NCBI GenBank assembly: GCA_036927565.1
Contig: JAYESD010000009.1
Coordinates: 161,408,929 to 161,472,928, forward strand
DNA: 64,000 nt
DNA from: Tuctoria greenei
Lineage: Eukaryota; Streptophyta; Magnoliopsida; Poales; Poaceae
Direction: 5' to 3'
Shown here: in pieces, positions 31,830-44,695 of the stretch
Layout of the letters: each line of letters begins with the position of its first letter
Position numbering within the stretch: the stretch's first letter is position 1
Notes under the pieces: model-generated
The model's input: only the letters and a program-made list of their open reading frames with translations
Told to the model about the DNA's origin: nothing
The model's database searches: none
Translations under genes and position numbers: made by a program

Positions 31830-33720
31830 AACTAGCCTCGGCATTTCAACCATAACTCTTTGTACAATCGTTGAATACCTTCGTGTAATACATTTCCAGA
31901 AACCTTGCGACTTGTGCAACAAGTTTGTAATAGGACTTGCTGTCAAATTGTGAGGTTATCCATCTGAAAATCAGTGACCAAATCAGCTTTAAACAACCAT
32001 GATCTATCAAACTAAATTCTGAAACCTGAACCAATTGTTCCACTTAAAAAATCCGTATCTCTTCAACCTGGAGGGATTTGGAGGCAAGTGAATACATTTT
32101 GGAAAGATTTTGAAGTCTTCTATAAGTTTTCTATTGACCTCCAAGCCAAAAGAAGCTTTTATGGTGATGAAAATGCACCGTTATTACAACAGCTGCTGTT
32201 CTGAAACTATATGGACCAGCCTCTGAATTTTTGCCATATTTCCTTGTAGAAAGCTCTTCTATTCCATTATGATACATTTCTGGAAAGGGTAAGAGCTGTT
32301 CTACAACTTTGTTATTCAGTGTTACCTCAAATTCAGTTTAGAACTAATTAGAAACTGGAGTTGAAGATAGTACATGTATATAGGTGCTATCTGAAACAGT
32401 CAGAAAAATTCTGAACTTTGAACGTCCATAACTCTTAAACTAGAAATGCAACCTAGGCATATTTATACATGCCTGGAAAGCTTTAAAGAGTCCTCTATCA
32501 ACTTCCTATTCAACACGAAGGCTAAAACTCATATTAACAAGGTCTACATTGAAGTGTCGTTTAAGAGGTTCTGGCAGCCCAGAAGAGGGGACAGAATCTG
32601 AACTCTTCACCAATTAAATCATAACTTTCTGCATACTTCACTGCTGCAGGCCTACTTTATGTGGTTGGAAAGAGTAGAGAGTCATATACAACGTTTCTAT
32701 AGAACTCCAGAGCAGAAAACATCTCTAACATACTCAAAATTTCAAATTTCTAAACTTGATAAAATCTGGACAGCGAGTGGACAGTCCTGTATACAGTTAC
32801 TGTTTCTCGCATAACTCGCTGTAGAATTGTCGAAAGACTTCATAAGTTTCATTTTTGGAATCCTGAGAATGTATGAAACAAGTTTTCTATGTGTTATTTT
32901 TGCAAATGTTGATATTTGTATATCTGAAAATTGTGGACAAAATCAGCCTTAAACAAAGGAGGTGCTGTCCAAATTTTCAGAAAAACTGTCAATTTGCAAA
33001 TGCCATATCTTCTCAACCAGAAGTGCTACGATGGCAAGTAAGTACTCCTTAGAAATTTTTGGAAGTCCTTTACAAGTTCTTTATTCAGCTCAAGACCAAA
33101 ATCTTTTCTTAAGTGGGTGAAATTTTGGATAATCGCAGAGACTGTCCAGGCATACCCAAACTGGACAGCAATCTGTACACCTCTGAATTTGACCCATAAC
33201 TAGCATATTTTGCATCCAATGGTGTCGTGCGAGTAACCGTTGGATAGTTTAGAGAGTCAGCTACAATTTTTGTAATTGGCTCCAGACCTGAATCTGTCAT
33301 CTACTTTTTCCAAATCGAGTTTGAATACAATGTGGTCAATCTGAACTGAATATAAATGTCTGAATGCTGAAATTTCAGCAAAATTTTAAAAATTCATACC
33401 TCTTAAACCAGGACTGATATGAAGACAAGTAAGTACATTCTGGAAAGCTTATTACCTTGGCTACAACTTTGTTAATAATAATATTTCCAGGTTTCTAACG
33501 GAACAGTCTGAAAACTGTAGATCAAAACTGGTACTTTTTAAGCAGGTTCTGCTGAGAGTGCAGAAAATTCTGTTAACTTTAAAATAGCATAACTTGAAAA
33601 CCAGAGAAGATATAGAGGCAAACCAATACTTTTTGGAAAGGTCTTGAAGTGTACTTCAACTTTATTATTCACCTCAAGTTCTGATTTTGCCATTAACTGG
33701 ATCAAAATCAAGTTTGTGTT
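31830..33720 (+). repeat. about ten diverged 190-bp tandem repeats in the LARD interior
   Basis: A recurring order of short blocks (CATAACTCTTAAACC, then GGCAAGTAAGTACATT, TTGGAAAG, and TACAACTTTGTTATT) returns near 31860, 32050, 32235, 32430, 32625, 32800, 33005, 33195, 33390 and 33575. Spacing is 175-205 bp. Copies are old and differ in most positions between blocks. No coding potential follows from it on either strand. Confidence 0.75.
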
Positions 33721-35633
33721 CAGACTGGTCGTTTGTCACCATAGCCTGGCCAGTTTGAACCTTTTGGTTTTTGTTAGGCATTTGGTTCTCGAGTTCAACT
33801 CGAGGAGTTTCATAACATCACAGGTGTTGTGATTCAACAATAATTACCATTAGATTTAAGTATTAAACTCAATCAAATCTCTTGGGCTCGGTTGCTCATG
33901 ATTAGTGTTCTAATTAGGCAACCGTGCACCCCACACTTTAAGGGTGTATTGAGCATGTGCTGCACCTCCATTAGTCAACGACCCTCCCCGTAAGGATCGT
34001 TTGGGGTAAATTTCTCGCTTACCTAGCTTAAAACTTAAGGGGGAAGGAGTGCACCTAGTAATCAAAGTGATACGTTCACCTAGGTGTCATACCAAGGTAC
34101 ATCGACACCGAACCAACGTGCTGGAAGCAATGCTCAAGTAAGTAGGACCGAGTACAACATTGACTCATTGGGTCAATGAGAAGCTTAATTAACGTATCTT
34201 CTCAAACCCCGTTTCTTGGGGAACTCGATCATCGAGTTAAAGAAGTCAGTTGATTCTTCACGCTAAACCACTCCCTTGCTTCAGTCTCTGAGATGAGAAG
34301 CCATAGGTGAGTAGTATGAGCTGGAAATTCTTTAGCAAGAACGTGGATCACTAACCAAGGTCGTGCCTAGCACAGTACCTGGTCAAACACTTAGTGTAAC
34401 CTATGGAAGTGATGAGAACCTTACTCTTCAAAGGTTACTCTCTTTGCAACTTCTGAAGGCAACCCTACCGCACCTTTTAAAGGTTAGACATACTACCTTA
34501 GGAATCCTACGTGATGAAAAACCTGACCCTTTGTTAAGAAATCACATCTACCTGTAAGCTGTGATTAGCAAGCTTCAGGGAACTTCACATCAACAAGAAG
34601 TTCCATCGTTTTGTTCCATTATGTACACTCCGTTGCCTTGAGATGAACCTCATCATTCCTTGTTAATGTTCTTACCTTGAAATTCTTGAATTTGGTCAAG
34701 ACGTGAAAGTGACATTCGTCGTTTGACACTTTTAATGACCAAGTCACTTAATCCTTCTGTATCTAGGGTACTTCTGTTTGTGTTTGAGTTGTCTTACTTA
34801 TTTTTGCTCAAAGCATAATACTGAATGCACCATACCTTGCATAGTTATCCGCGGAGTTGCACTGTGTCTGCATAACACCATCCGGTTTGTGATGCATCAT
34901 GAAACGTAATTACTAATGAGTTTTGAGCAAGAATATGTGGCCCTGTTCAAATACTTAAGTAGTGCCTAACATTTTTAAGTTGTGATCAATTTTATCATTC
35001 GCAACGCCTTCAATTGGTTTCATTATCTTGAGTAGCACAAGGGACACATTATGACTAAAACACAGTTGAGTCATTGTCCTTGACTTGTTGAAACTCAAAT
35101 CGCCTTGAGTACTGGCAACTGAATGTTTCTAGCTGCAAGGAGTTTCTTATTGACTTCTTGACCTCGCTAGAACCTTAAAATCTTTCTATTCGCGAGATTA
35201 TTATTGATTACCAAACTTTGGAACTCTTTGACTTGTACTGCCTGATGGAATTGCTTCGGCTACAAGACCAAAGCAGAAAAGTCTTCATAAGGGAAACATC
35301 CAGAGTTAAGGACGCTTAACTATCTTAGAACTCTATGTAACTCTTCAATGAAGAAGTTTACTTCATTTTGACGTAAAGAAGCAGATCTCAACACCTCAAC
35401 ATAACTTTTTAAGACCCAAGTTTTACGATGTGATATTTTCATGTCGAGCATCCGGTCAAGGTTATCAACCTAAAGACTGGAATCACTTGAAGCAAACTTT
35501 AGAATTTCTTAAGATGGCTGAAGATAATCACTATTTCGTAGAACCCAAGTCTTTAAGGGCATTGCCATTTTCCTGAGTCAATGACCCTCTTTTACGGATC
35601 GTTCCCTCATCATTTCTGTTATTCTACTTGTTA
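33721..35633 (+). other. LARD interior, 3' non-coding part
   Basis: Mixed-composition sequence without a convincing gene. It contains fragments that read like worn gypsy 3' coding or UTR sequence, but no domain can be named. It leads into the pre-PPT stem-loop at 35634. Confidence 0.45.
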
Positions 35634-35669
35634 GAATCTCGGGACGAGATTCCTTTAAGGGGAAAGGAT
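35634..35669 (+). promoter_or_regulatory. LARD pre-PPT stem-loop and polypurine tract
   Basis: GAATCTCG (35634-35641) and CGAGATTC (35645-35652) form a perfect 8-bp stem with a GGA loop. The PPT AAGGGGAAAGGA follows, then the 3' LTR. The same architecture is present in E1 and E2. Confidence 0.75.
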
Positions 35670-38600
35670 TGTAAAGCTCGCTTTTCGGAAGAACAAAAAC
35701 GCAAAAATGCGAACTTAAAAATTTTGAAAGTGGACTTGGAAATCCAAACTCACATGAACCATATGAGTTAACCCATGTTCACTAAAAATAGGAACTGTTA
35801 AAAAATTTTACATATAGAACATGGTTGCTAATGTATTTGGAACTTAAGGGGTAAAATCCTTAATTTCCCGGTATTCACATTTTCAATGAAAAATTAAAGG
35901 AGAAAAGAAAACAAAATGGAGAGAAAGAAAAAAGAATTATTCCAACCCTAAAAATGGACATTCAAAAAAAATTCAAATCTAAGGCTGTAAATTTTTCCAT
36001 GACCTTCTAATATTCCAAATAGACTCTCGGTAAAGTTTCAAAATTTTTGAAGCATGTTTTCCATTTATTGGACACGTACTGAGAATCTAATCAGAGTCGA
36101 CTTCAAATTTAAACTTTGTACTTAACTTTGTCCAAATCCATTCCAATTTTTTTCTGAGGTCCCTTATGGTTCAGAAAGGTTAACTCTAAAGTTTCAGAAT
36201 TTTTGAACCTAATCTACCATTTATTTCATTGAATCAAGTATCACCGCTTGAATTCAAATTCAAACCTGAGTTCGAAATTCAACTTGCTCAGTTTTGAAAT
36301 CTGATTGCACCATAAAACTCTTCACATTTTATTTGGTCATTGGGCCAAAGTTGACTATTTTTGAAACATGTTTGCTAGCCCTATTTGAATTTCGGAAAGA
36401 AGAGTGAGGGAGGTGGGTCCCACAAGTGGTCCCCACACGTTAGGTCGGCACAGGCCTTCTCTTTCCTCTCCTGCCTCCACGCCGACGCGTTGCATGTGCC
36501 ACCACGATGGACAACGACGGTCCTTATCCCCAGCGCCCTGCCTTCTCCCGGCCTTATCCACGGCTGCCGCTCACCTCCCCGATGCGCCTCACTCCCGCTC
36601 GCCTTGGCCCCAGCTGTGTGCGCCTCCTCACCGGCGCCGTCTGTGCCTACCGGCCCGCGTGCGTCGCCCCGGCTCCTCCCTGCCGCGCCTGTGCCTAGCT
36701 ACGCGCTCGCCGCCCACGCCGATCGCGCGTGCCCCTTCCCGGCCGTGCTTCCTCACCGCTGCCGCCGTGTGCCGCATGCCGGCTGCTGTCGGCGCCTTGG
36801 CCACGCCTTACCACGCGCCTCCCCGTGCTCCATGTCGCCCACGACGATTGCGCCGCCCCACGACGGTCGTCGGCTTGCCCCACTCGCCCTGACCGCTCCC
36901 GACGGTGCCCTGGCCGCTGCTCATGCCTCCTCGCCGGAGCCGCACAACCCCACAACGCCATGCCACCATGCGCCGCCAATGCCGCGCGCGCCTCCTCCCT
37001 GCACCGCCTGCGCAGCCGCCGACCCAGTTTCCTCATGGTCGCGCCGCTCCCGCCGAGTCCCCCCTGCTCGCGCGTGTCGCCCCGCTCCTACAATCGGCCG
37101 CCGGCTCGCCCGCCCGCACGGCACCTCGCGTCCCTCCACGGCCGCGTCGCTGCCCCCTGCACGCTGCTCGCCCAACCACCACGCCGTGCCCAGCGCCGCG
37201 CTCCTTAGCAACGGCGCCCCGACGACGTGCCCGCCCTGTTCCGGCGCACACCCACGCCAGTAGCGGCGCTCCTGCTCTCACACTCGCCGAGCGTCGTGCC
37301 CTGGCCAGTGCTGCTCGCCGATGCCCCTGCAGCGCATGTGCCCGCGCAGCACACCACCTTTCACCGTCTGCTCGCCCGCGGCCGCACATCTCTAGTGCCG
37401 CTGCTGCGTCCTTGCCACCGCTGTGCGGCGCACCTTTCCACGCCGGTCGTCCGCTCGTCGCCCAGGCCCGCTGTCCGTGCCTTGGCCGCGCTTCGCATGT
37501 GCTGTTTCGGATGCCATTGTCGACTTGATGTCATCACGGCGTTCTTCTCACATGCTGCATCCAAACAGTGCGAGGATTGATGGAGGTGATGTATGAGATG
37601 CAAGAACACATCGACGACATAACGGCAACAACAAGTGGTTCAAGGTTAGCTCTGAATTGTGCAAAGATTAGTTGGGACAGTGCTGCAGCCAAGGTGTTCG
37701 ATGAAATGTTCACGAGGAAAGAACCAACTTTGTTGATGTTTAGAACTGGTCTGTGATGCAGGGGTAGGATTATGTTGTGACCGACAAGCCTAAGTGCCAA
37801 AATGCCCTTTGAATGGTGATGAAGCAACGCAAATCAAGTACACACACAAGATGTTCGGTGAAATGCCTACAAGGTGAGCCTTGCTCTGAATTGCCTTGCT
37901 TGATGCACCGAAGTCCATTCGTCGTAATCGCTAAGGGTACTCATATGTCGTCAAGCCGTACGTCCATTTTCCTCCTTGATATCATTCCTTTAGAAATCCC
38001 TAAGTCGACCTCATTTGTCGTTTGTATCATGTTGGCTTGTCCGTGCGTGCTCGTGATGCCCCACCATGAGCCGCGTCGACGTCGGTGACCACATGACGTC
38101 GTCGTGATGCTCCGAGTCGTCATCGTGCCCTGGCATCGAGATGAAGGATGCTTGTGATGAGTGTGGTGCTGAAATACCAGCACGACTCGTCGGACAATGG
38201 TTGTCAAGCCAAATTAGGTTTAGTCATTGCGAGAGCAATCGAGTCCTAAGTGTAGCCAAGGTGCTCGATAAAAGGCCTTCTAGGTCAACCACGGGTATTG
38301 GTGATCACTGAACACCTTTGGTTGAGTAATGCAAGAACATTGCAACCAACAAGGAGAACTAGGCCAAGGGGAACCTTGGATAATAGTTCCTTGGTTGTGT
38401 CGAGAATGTTCCCTAACCGATCACAGGATTGGTTAACTTGGTGTACCACTTCATCGACGGTAGGTTCGTCGAGTCGCTTATTAACAATCGAGTCGACATC
38501 ACTAGCCTTAAGACTCACAAGGTGGTGTTCGAGGTTCCGCTCACCCCATTGACGAGTCCGGGTTGATGTGGACGTCACTAAGACGATCTTATCGAGATGG

Positions 38601-40907
38601 TAAAGCATGCCTTCACAGCACGGTCTCGCATCATGTTTAAGTCTCAAGAGCTTACCGAGCTCACCCGGACAGGCTTGCGGGAGACACTACATTAGTGTCG
38701 TCGTGTAAGCACTTGAACGATGCTCGAGAAGCTTGCTGTAGAAACTACTTTACCTAAAAGTCATTTGAACGTTGTCTTGGTACTCATGCTAGGTTAACAG
38801 TGCTTGTAATGACTTCTTAAGCAAAGCCATGTTGGTCTCAATTCAGTCCCAAGTGTCGTTAGGTTCCATCATGGTTCATCCTAAGTTGGGACCCTACGAC
38901 AGCACTGCTCACTTAACTAGGTTTACTCATTTATGAGTTAAGTCAAGTTCATTGGTCGACTGCTAAATCGCGACCTTCGTCTTGTACACTTCACTCATAC
39001 TCAAGCTTTCGATGTCCCACCTTAATTTTTGGGTCGTCCTTACACTTCTCCGCCCAACACTTCTTCACCATTCAGAATTGTCAATCTCGCATGGCATAGC
39101 TTGAAGTATGGTATGCTAAGTTGCAATATAGCTTTATGTTGTACCTTTCAGTTCGTATCGACACGACTATGTCCACCTTGACTCATCCTCTGGTTAGACA
39201 CACAACAGAGGCATATCTGTCCTTCCTAGTCAAACTCCTCGTTCTTAGAGTTTACACAACCCCGTGGAGTCTATTATTAAATTACTTAATTACTTAGTTA
39301 CTTATATGCATATCATGTCGATAGGAACGTGCTGATAGGTGATCGACGAGAAGTTTCGCTTGGAGGAGAAGGTCAGGGTGTCCACTTAAAGTCCTTGGCG
39401 GAGTCTGCAGAGAAGGATCACTAACAATTGACATTTATTCGAGTCGCAAATGAAGGCAAGCCCCGGTTTGCATTTAAGTCGTTTATAAAATTTTACTTTA
39501 TCACTTTGATGATTAGCATATGAAATGTGCATTACGTTTAGGATGATTGATACTCCACTTGCATGACCAAAAATCCCAGGGATTGGTTGGAACGGGTTAC
39601 AGTTTGACCTGTAGTGACTGCTTTGCTAATGTATAGGAAATCTGGTAGAAGTCGAGTAGTTGGAATCTACTCGCGAGAAATGTAGGACATATCTCACAAG
39701 ATTGGTTAATGGCTTAATATAATAAAACTAAGACTGGGCAGGGGATGGATAGGAAGCGGCGAGAATTGAGTCCCGGTCGCATAGCCCTACCTGTGTTGAT
39801 TAAGGCCCGTCCGTATGCAGCCCCTTCGGACAAGCTTGAATTGTACCGACAACATAATGGACATATGGGATCCAATAAACTGACGTTACTCGATAACTGG
39901 GGTGTCGAGGCCCATTAACTCACCATAGATAGGGGTGGGTTGAGGACAGTAAGGTGTAAATTGGTCGGCGGACACATGAGGTGTTCCGTGCGGAGACCTT
40001 CTGTTTGCGGAGGTGAGACGGGCTCGGCGTTCGAGTTTCTTGTGAAAGGTGGCCATATACACCTAGTACTGAAGTGTTATGTAGGTACAGGTGTACTCGC
40101 TGACATTTCCGAACGACGTATGTGTCGTGTTGTCCAAGTGTCTCCTGATTGCAATCACCGTCCCTCGCGGTAATAGAGTACCACTTGTTCACTGAGCGGT
40201 GATGTAGTAAATACTAAAGAAGCCATAAAAATATATTGTATTGAATTATAATTGCTTTGCAACCTTGTTTGGCTTAGAGATAGTATAATTAAAAGTTTAC
40301 AGTTTCCCCATACTTTACCTATAATAGCATTATGTGCTTTGGGCATGTCATATCATCGGCAAAGCGTTTCTTATTTGATTGTGTAGTCTATGATGTGTCG
40401 TGCCCGAAGAATGTCATTTGCTACTTAAAACTTGACTCTAAGGATCCACTTATAGGTGAGTCTATTTATTCTATTCCTTACCTATGTTTAGTATTCACCC
40501 TGCATATGTCTAGTGAGACGGTTAAGTCTTGCTGAGCCTTATGCTCACGTTTGCGCTTTAACGATTTTTGCAGGTATTAGTTTTATTTCTGCTGTTCAAG
40601 TTGCACATGATACTTGAGGTGTCGAGATAAATCTCATGTGAACCACGCCGCTGCTGAATGTTCTTCATGTTGCTAGTGAGAATCGTCCTAGGGCATGGAC
40701 GTCTTCTCTCCTGCTTAGTTAGGTGACATTATGAGTATGTATTTTCCGCTGCGTGTGTACCCCTGTTGTACACTCTTTTGTAAACTCTTCTTATTATGAC
40801 ATGAAAACTTTATATGTTTTGGTATCCTTTTTTTGTGTGTTGTTAGGTGCCGCATCGCACGACACCACCCAATGAGATCCTCGGATGTGTGGACTCAGGT
40901 CTCCACA
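35670..40907 (+). repeat. LARD 3' LTR (5.24 kb)
   Basis: Repeats the 5' LTR from TGTAAAGCTCGC to GGTCTCCACA with scattered substitutions; lengths differ by only two bases. The GC-rich block is at 36420-37540. It is followed by the right TCATT duplication. Confidence 0.9.
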
Positions 40908-43100
40908 TCATTTCTATAAAAATGTGTGCATATGTTTAAGCTTTTGCCAAATTTGGGGAATAAGAAGAGCAAGAAGGGTAGTGGATCTTCATCCTCCACT
41001 CCCAGTTCTACTTTGAGCCAGTCGGACCCATTTCAAACACTTGTTTTTTACATACATTTAAATATTAATATTAACTATCTATTATTTCTTACTTATTTAC
41101 ATACTTCTTTATTTATATTTTTAGGGTACTACTTACAGTGGGCAGAGGAAGAGGCAGTTTTTGAGTTGTGTGACAGAGCCAACGTCGAGCGAGCTTGCCC
41201 AAGGTTCGAGTCTGACACAGGTAGCAGATTGTTGCCCGACGTATGGAAAGTTGTACGAGGAGGAACCAGAGACAGTCAGGCAGACGTCGGAGCAGGAAGG
41301 TGCCTCAGGAGGAGGCTCAGGACGAGGCTCAGGAGGAGGCTCAGATACTGTTGGACAGTGGACCTCTTCTGATGGTGGTAATGAGGCGGATGATGAGGAC
41401 GACGGTGAAGAGCCTGAGGATCCCGGGAGAGATGCAAGATTGCAAGAAGGACAGAGCTACAAGAGTTAGGACACCATGATCGATGCCCCTTTAGGTAATA
41501 TTTTTGATTAATTAATAAGTTTATCATATCTTTGCAATTAACTAAATTTATGTACTTTTTATGTACAGGCTGCGGAGGAACCTTTTATATGGTGTAAGTA
41601 AAAGTATGGACGAGCGGACGATTATAAGGTCGAAGGATACTAGGTGTTGGGTCGAGCTTGGTTGGAGTGGAAAGGGGCATCGACGAGTTGTTAACACTGA
41701 GTTGGGAAACGCCGTCCGGTTTTGCTATCTCGGGATGGTTTTAGTGGATGGTCATAGGATTGAAGCGTATCATTGGGATCACTATGCGCTTCAAGAGTAT
41801 GGCAATTCGGGTACATGTCAGGATAGAGTTTGGGAGATCTTCTGGGTACATTTGTTTTGATTGTTTCCATTACATTGCATCTTTTTTTTAATTGTTACTT
41901 GTATGCAGGGTATGTTTCGTTTGGAGGAGGGTGTGAGTCAAGCATATGCTTGTTCAGTTTTTCATAATGCAGCAAAAAGACGTGTCAAGGACTCCTTCTC
42001 TAAGGCACGGATCAAAGTTGTGACCGTCTAGTACAAGATGGTGATGTTCAAGCCCATGACAAACAAAGAAGCAGCCAAAATTGACCTTACTAGGGAGGAG
42101 TACTTGCAGAGTCATGTGGACTAGATTCGTGCGAATATGAAGGCTTGAGAGTGGTTATGCGGGTATTGGGGTCCAGCTGAGTTCAGAAATATTTCTGATA
42201 GACATCGAAAAAACCGAAAGAGCAAGTCAGGAAAGCACTTCTTTAGGTCGGAAGGTTATGTTCGGATGGAACAAAGGATGGTATGAATTCTTACATTCAT
42301 ACTTAGATTGCTTCAATTAATTGTATTGATTAAATTATTGAATTTTGATATTACAGACAGCTAAAATTGGTACGGCTCCTACGTTTTTCGAGGTTTATCT
42401 TAAGGGGCACAAAGGTCCAGACTAAATCGCTCGGAGGTGTTGTGTGACGAGGCATCAACGCAGAAATTGGTAAGTATGTTGATTCTTTGTCGCTTTTATC
42501 TATAAACTCAATTTATCTTGTATTACATTAATCTATTAACTAAATGTATCACAGCAAAAGTATGTTGAGTGTTTTAAGAAGAACCATGTACCTGATTCAG
42601 ACTATTTGAGAGAGCCGTTGGATGTCGCTGCGGCGTATGATGCCTACGGAGGTCTACCGCATGGGAGGTATGTGTAAAGATGATGATGATTTGTATGTTA
42701 ATGAATTTTGATTCTTCACACTTGTATTTTTTGTAGACTTGGGTTAGGCGGCGGATATGTAGAGTGTGAGGTTTATGCAAGACGATAGTCGTCCAATGTT
42801 AGCGATAGTTGATTTCAATCTTCCAGAAAGGTTGAATTACGAGAAGAATTGAGACGCACCAAGGAGGAGATGCAAAAACAACAACAATAGACGCAGATGT
42901 TGCTGCAACAACAACAGCAAGAGATATAGATGTTGCTGCAACAACAACAGGTATCACAAATTGTATATGTCTCAGGTAACATGTAATTTTCTCATTTGAA
43001 AATATTATTCAATTTACAAATGTTTCTACTCAAGATATCACAACTAATTTACTTGATGCAGTTCATGGGTCAAGGTAGCTCCAGTTCTCAGTTTAGTCCT
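40908..43100 (+). pseudogene. CACTA second gene (Transposase_24 / Ptta-En-Spm type)
   Basis: Exon-like pieces with GT/AG borders can be followed. 40935-41050 has a Ser-rich leader. 41125-41469 contains GGGSGRGSGGGS and an acidic end. 41561-41847 has RCWVELGWSGKGHRRVVNTE and ends before GTACATTTG. 41911-42281 has AYACSVFHNAAKRRVKDSFS, EEYLQSHVD, CGYWGPAEFRNISDRHRKNR and GKHFFRSEGYVRMEQRM. 42361-42425 has APTFFEVYLKGHKGPD. 42556-42668 has YVECFKKNHVPDSDYL. 42738-42962 ends in Gln-rich repeats. Such proteins bind subterminal repeats of CACTA elements. Stops at about 42030, 42122, 42147 and 42423 show that it is dead. Confidence 0.8.
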
Positions 43101-43500
43101 CGTCCAATGTAGCCATCACTACAAATTAGCTCCTCCTCACAGGTAAAACTGCTTATCTTGTTGACTCGGGTTATATAATGCAATATTATAACCATTTGTG
43201 TTGCAAAGTTCCAAGAGTGGTCAACCGTGTGTTCCACAACCATACGGATTCATGTCACTGTTGGCTTCTGGATTGCGGCAAAATAATCCAGGTAAACTGT
43301 AATTTTCGTATTTGACCAATTTATTCGATTTTAAAATGATTCTAATTATAATCTCACAACTTGAAGCAGTTTTCCCACCGATGTTTTCCCTCCGGTGCAG
43401 ACTCACCCATCACAAATTCGAGACGCAGCGGTATGCATGACTTGTATAGTTGTTACAATATTTTCATTATAACAACACATATTAATTAGCACAATATTAA
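43100..43500 (+). pseudogene. C-terminal Ser/Gln-rich part of the CACTA second gene
   Basis: Short exon-like stretches alternate with AT-rich introns and carry sequence such as SSSSQFSPRP; acceptor and donor signals are plausible but the frame is broken. No domain. A final exon candidate lies beyond the GA tract at 43928-44047. Confidence 0.4.
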
Positions 43501-43815
43501 AAAGAAAAGGAAAAGACTTAGCGGAGAGATAAAGTGAAAGAGGGAACAAGTGAAAGAGCGAGAGAGGAAGAGATAGATAGAGAGGGAGGGGAAGACATAG
43601 AGAGAGAGGGAGAGATAGAGTGACAAAAGAAGTGATAGATAAAGAGGCAGAGAGAGACATAGAGAGGGAGAGAGGGAGAGATAAGGAGAGAAAAGAAGAG
43701 ATAGATAGAGAGGAAGCTAGAGAGGAAGAGATAGAGGGAGAGGGGAAGAGATAGAGAGAGTGGGAGAGTGAGTGAGGGCGAGGGAGATAGGGAGAGTGAG
43801 GAAATGAGGGAGTTT
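43500..43815. repeat. polypurine (GA-rich) tract, about 310 bp
   Basis: The plus strand is almost all purine, built of GAGAGAGG, GGAGAGATA and AGATAGAGA units with few interruptions. It is low complexity; the long frames on either strand here are artefacts of it. It lies inside the last part of the CACTA second gene. Confidence 0.9.
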
Positions 43816-43927
43816 TGATAAGTTTTAGTCAAAATCAACATGCTTCTCTTTTATTAAGTTATGTTATTAAGTTAGTCGAAGTTATCATGTTACGTTATTA
43901 AGTTTCTCTTTTATTTGTTTATCCCAG

Positions 43928-44047
43928 GGATCTCGTCATGGAACACCTGAAGGTTGCGATGTTTTCCCTAACATCAACGACGGAGGTACGAGTGGAGGAG
44001 ATGGGAGCGCAGGGCGTGTGAGTGAAGACTCCCACAACGACATTTGA
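43928..44047 (+). pseudogene. probable last exon of the CACTA second gene
   Basis: After an AG acceptor (CCCAG), the frame reads GSRHGTPEGCDVFPNINDGG, then a Gly/Ser-rich end and TGA at 44045-44047. The position, just before the subterminal repeats, fits the C-terminus of the second CACTA gene. It could be intact, but upstream exons are broken. Confidence 0.5.
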
Positions 44048-44230
44048 ATTTCATTTACTCATTTACGTATTGTTGTGCTTGTGTTTGAAACGTTTGAAAA
44101 CTTGTGTATATTGCTGTGTTTGAACTATTTGTGAATGTGTTTGTGTACATGGCTGTATAACTTATGCTGTTGTGGTTGTATAATGGAGGCTCCCCAGCCG
44201 GGGAGGGAGAGGAAATAGGATGTTTAAAAA

Positions 44231-44690
44231 AACATACATTATGTGCGTCGTTTTTAGCTAAACTGACACTCATAGTCGTCTTCTATACGCTGCCCACATG
44301 AAAGTTTAAATGTGTTGGTCTCCATCAACCGACGCACCTAAGTGGAGTAAGAGCCTCAGTTTCGGTGGTACCGACGCTCATAGTGGCGCTCGGTAAGCTT
44401 GCCACATGTCGATCTAAGTGCGTCGGTGTGACGGAACCGACGCTCTTAAGGGACTTAAATGCGTCGGTTCCTCTGGCCGACGCATTTAGCACTAAGGGCG
44501 TCGGCTCTTGGAAACCGACGCACATATCAGCTAAATGCATCAGCCCCAACACACTTACAGGTTAAAGGCGTCTGAACTATTTCATCAGCTTAGTGCGTCG
44601 GTTGATCGACACTTTTAGCTTAAGGGTGTCGGTTTCTATAAGCAACCGACGCTCATACGGTCGACGCCCTATTGGCGAATTCCTGTAGTG
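44231..44690 (+). repeat. CACTA 2 3' subterminal repeats and terminus
   Basis: More than ten copies of GTGCGTCGGT, ACCGACGC or close variants in both orientations run from about 44245 to 44665. They are followed by the terminus ATTCCTGTAGTG at 44679-44690. This is the CACTA arrangement for binding of element proteins at the ends. The motif differs from that of transposon 1 (AACCGCC), so these are different families. Confidence 0.85.
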
Positions 44691-44695
44691 TTGTA

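Larger units (their letters stand above)
25466..40907 (+). mobile_element. LARD-like non-autonomous LTR retrotransposon, 15.4 kb
   Basis: Two nearly identical LTRs of 5240 and 5238 bp (TGTAAA...CCACA) flank a 4964-bp interior with a PBS matching tRNA-Met and a PPT, but no gag, pol or other recognisable gene. A perfect 5-bp duplication proves a complete insertion. Very long LTRs with a long non-coding interior define LARDs (large retrotransposon derivatives). The pre-PPT stem-loop shared with the two Tekay elements suggests that it is a Tekay derivative moved by their proteins. It inserted into CACTA transposon 2. Confidence 0.9.
24181..44690 (+). mobile_element. CACTA transposon 2, interrupted by a LARD
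   Basis: Left part 24198-25420 carries TNP2 N-terminal and DUF4216 pieces. The right part 40908-44690 carries the second CACTA gene, then subterminal GTGCGTCGGT/ACCGACGC repeats. It ends in ATTCCTGTAGTG, the complement of a CACTACAGGAAT terminus, at 44690. The LARD at 25466-40907, with perfect TCATT duplication, splits it. The 5' terminus is not seen, and the transposase has lost its catalytic core, so the element was already defective. Confidence 0.8.

Noticed and set aside
43403..43841. Leu/Ser-rich minus-strand frames resembling membrane proteins
   Set aside because: They are translations of the complement of the GA tract.
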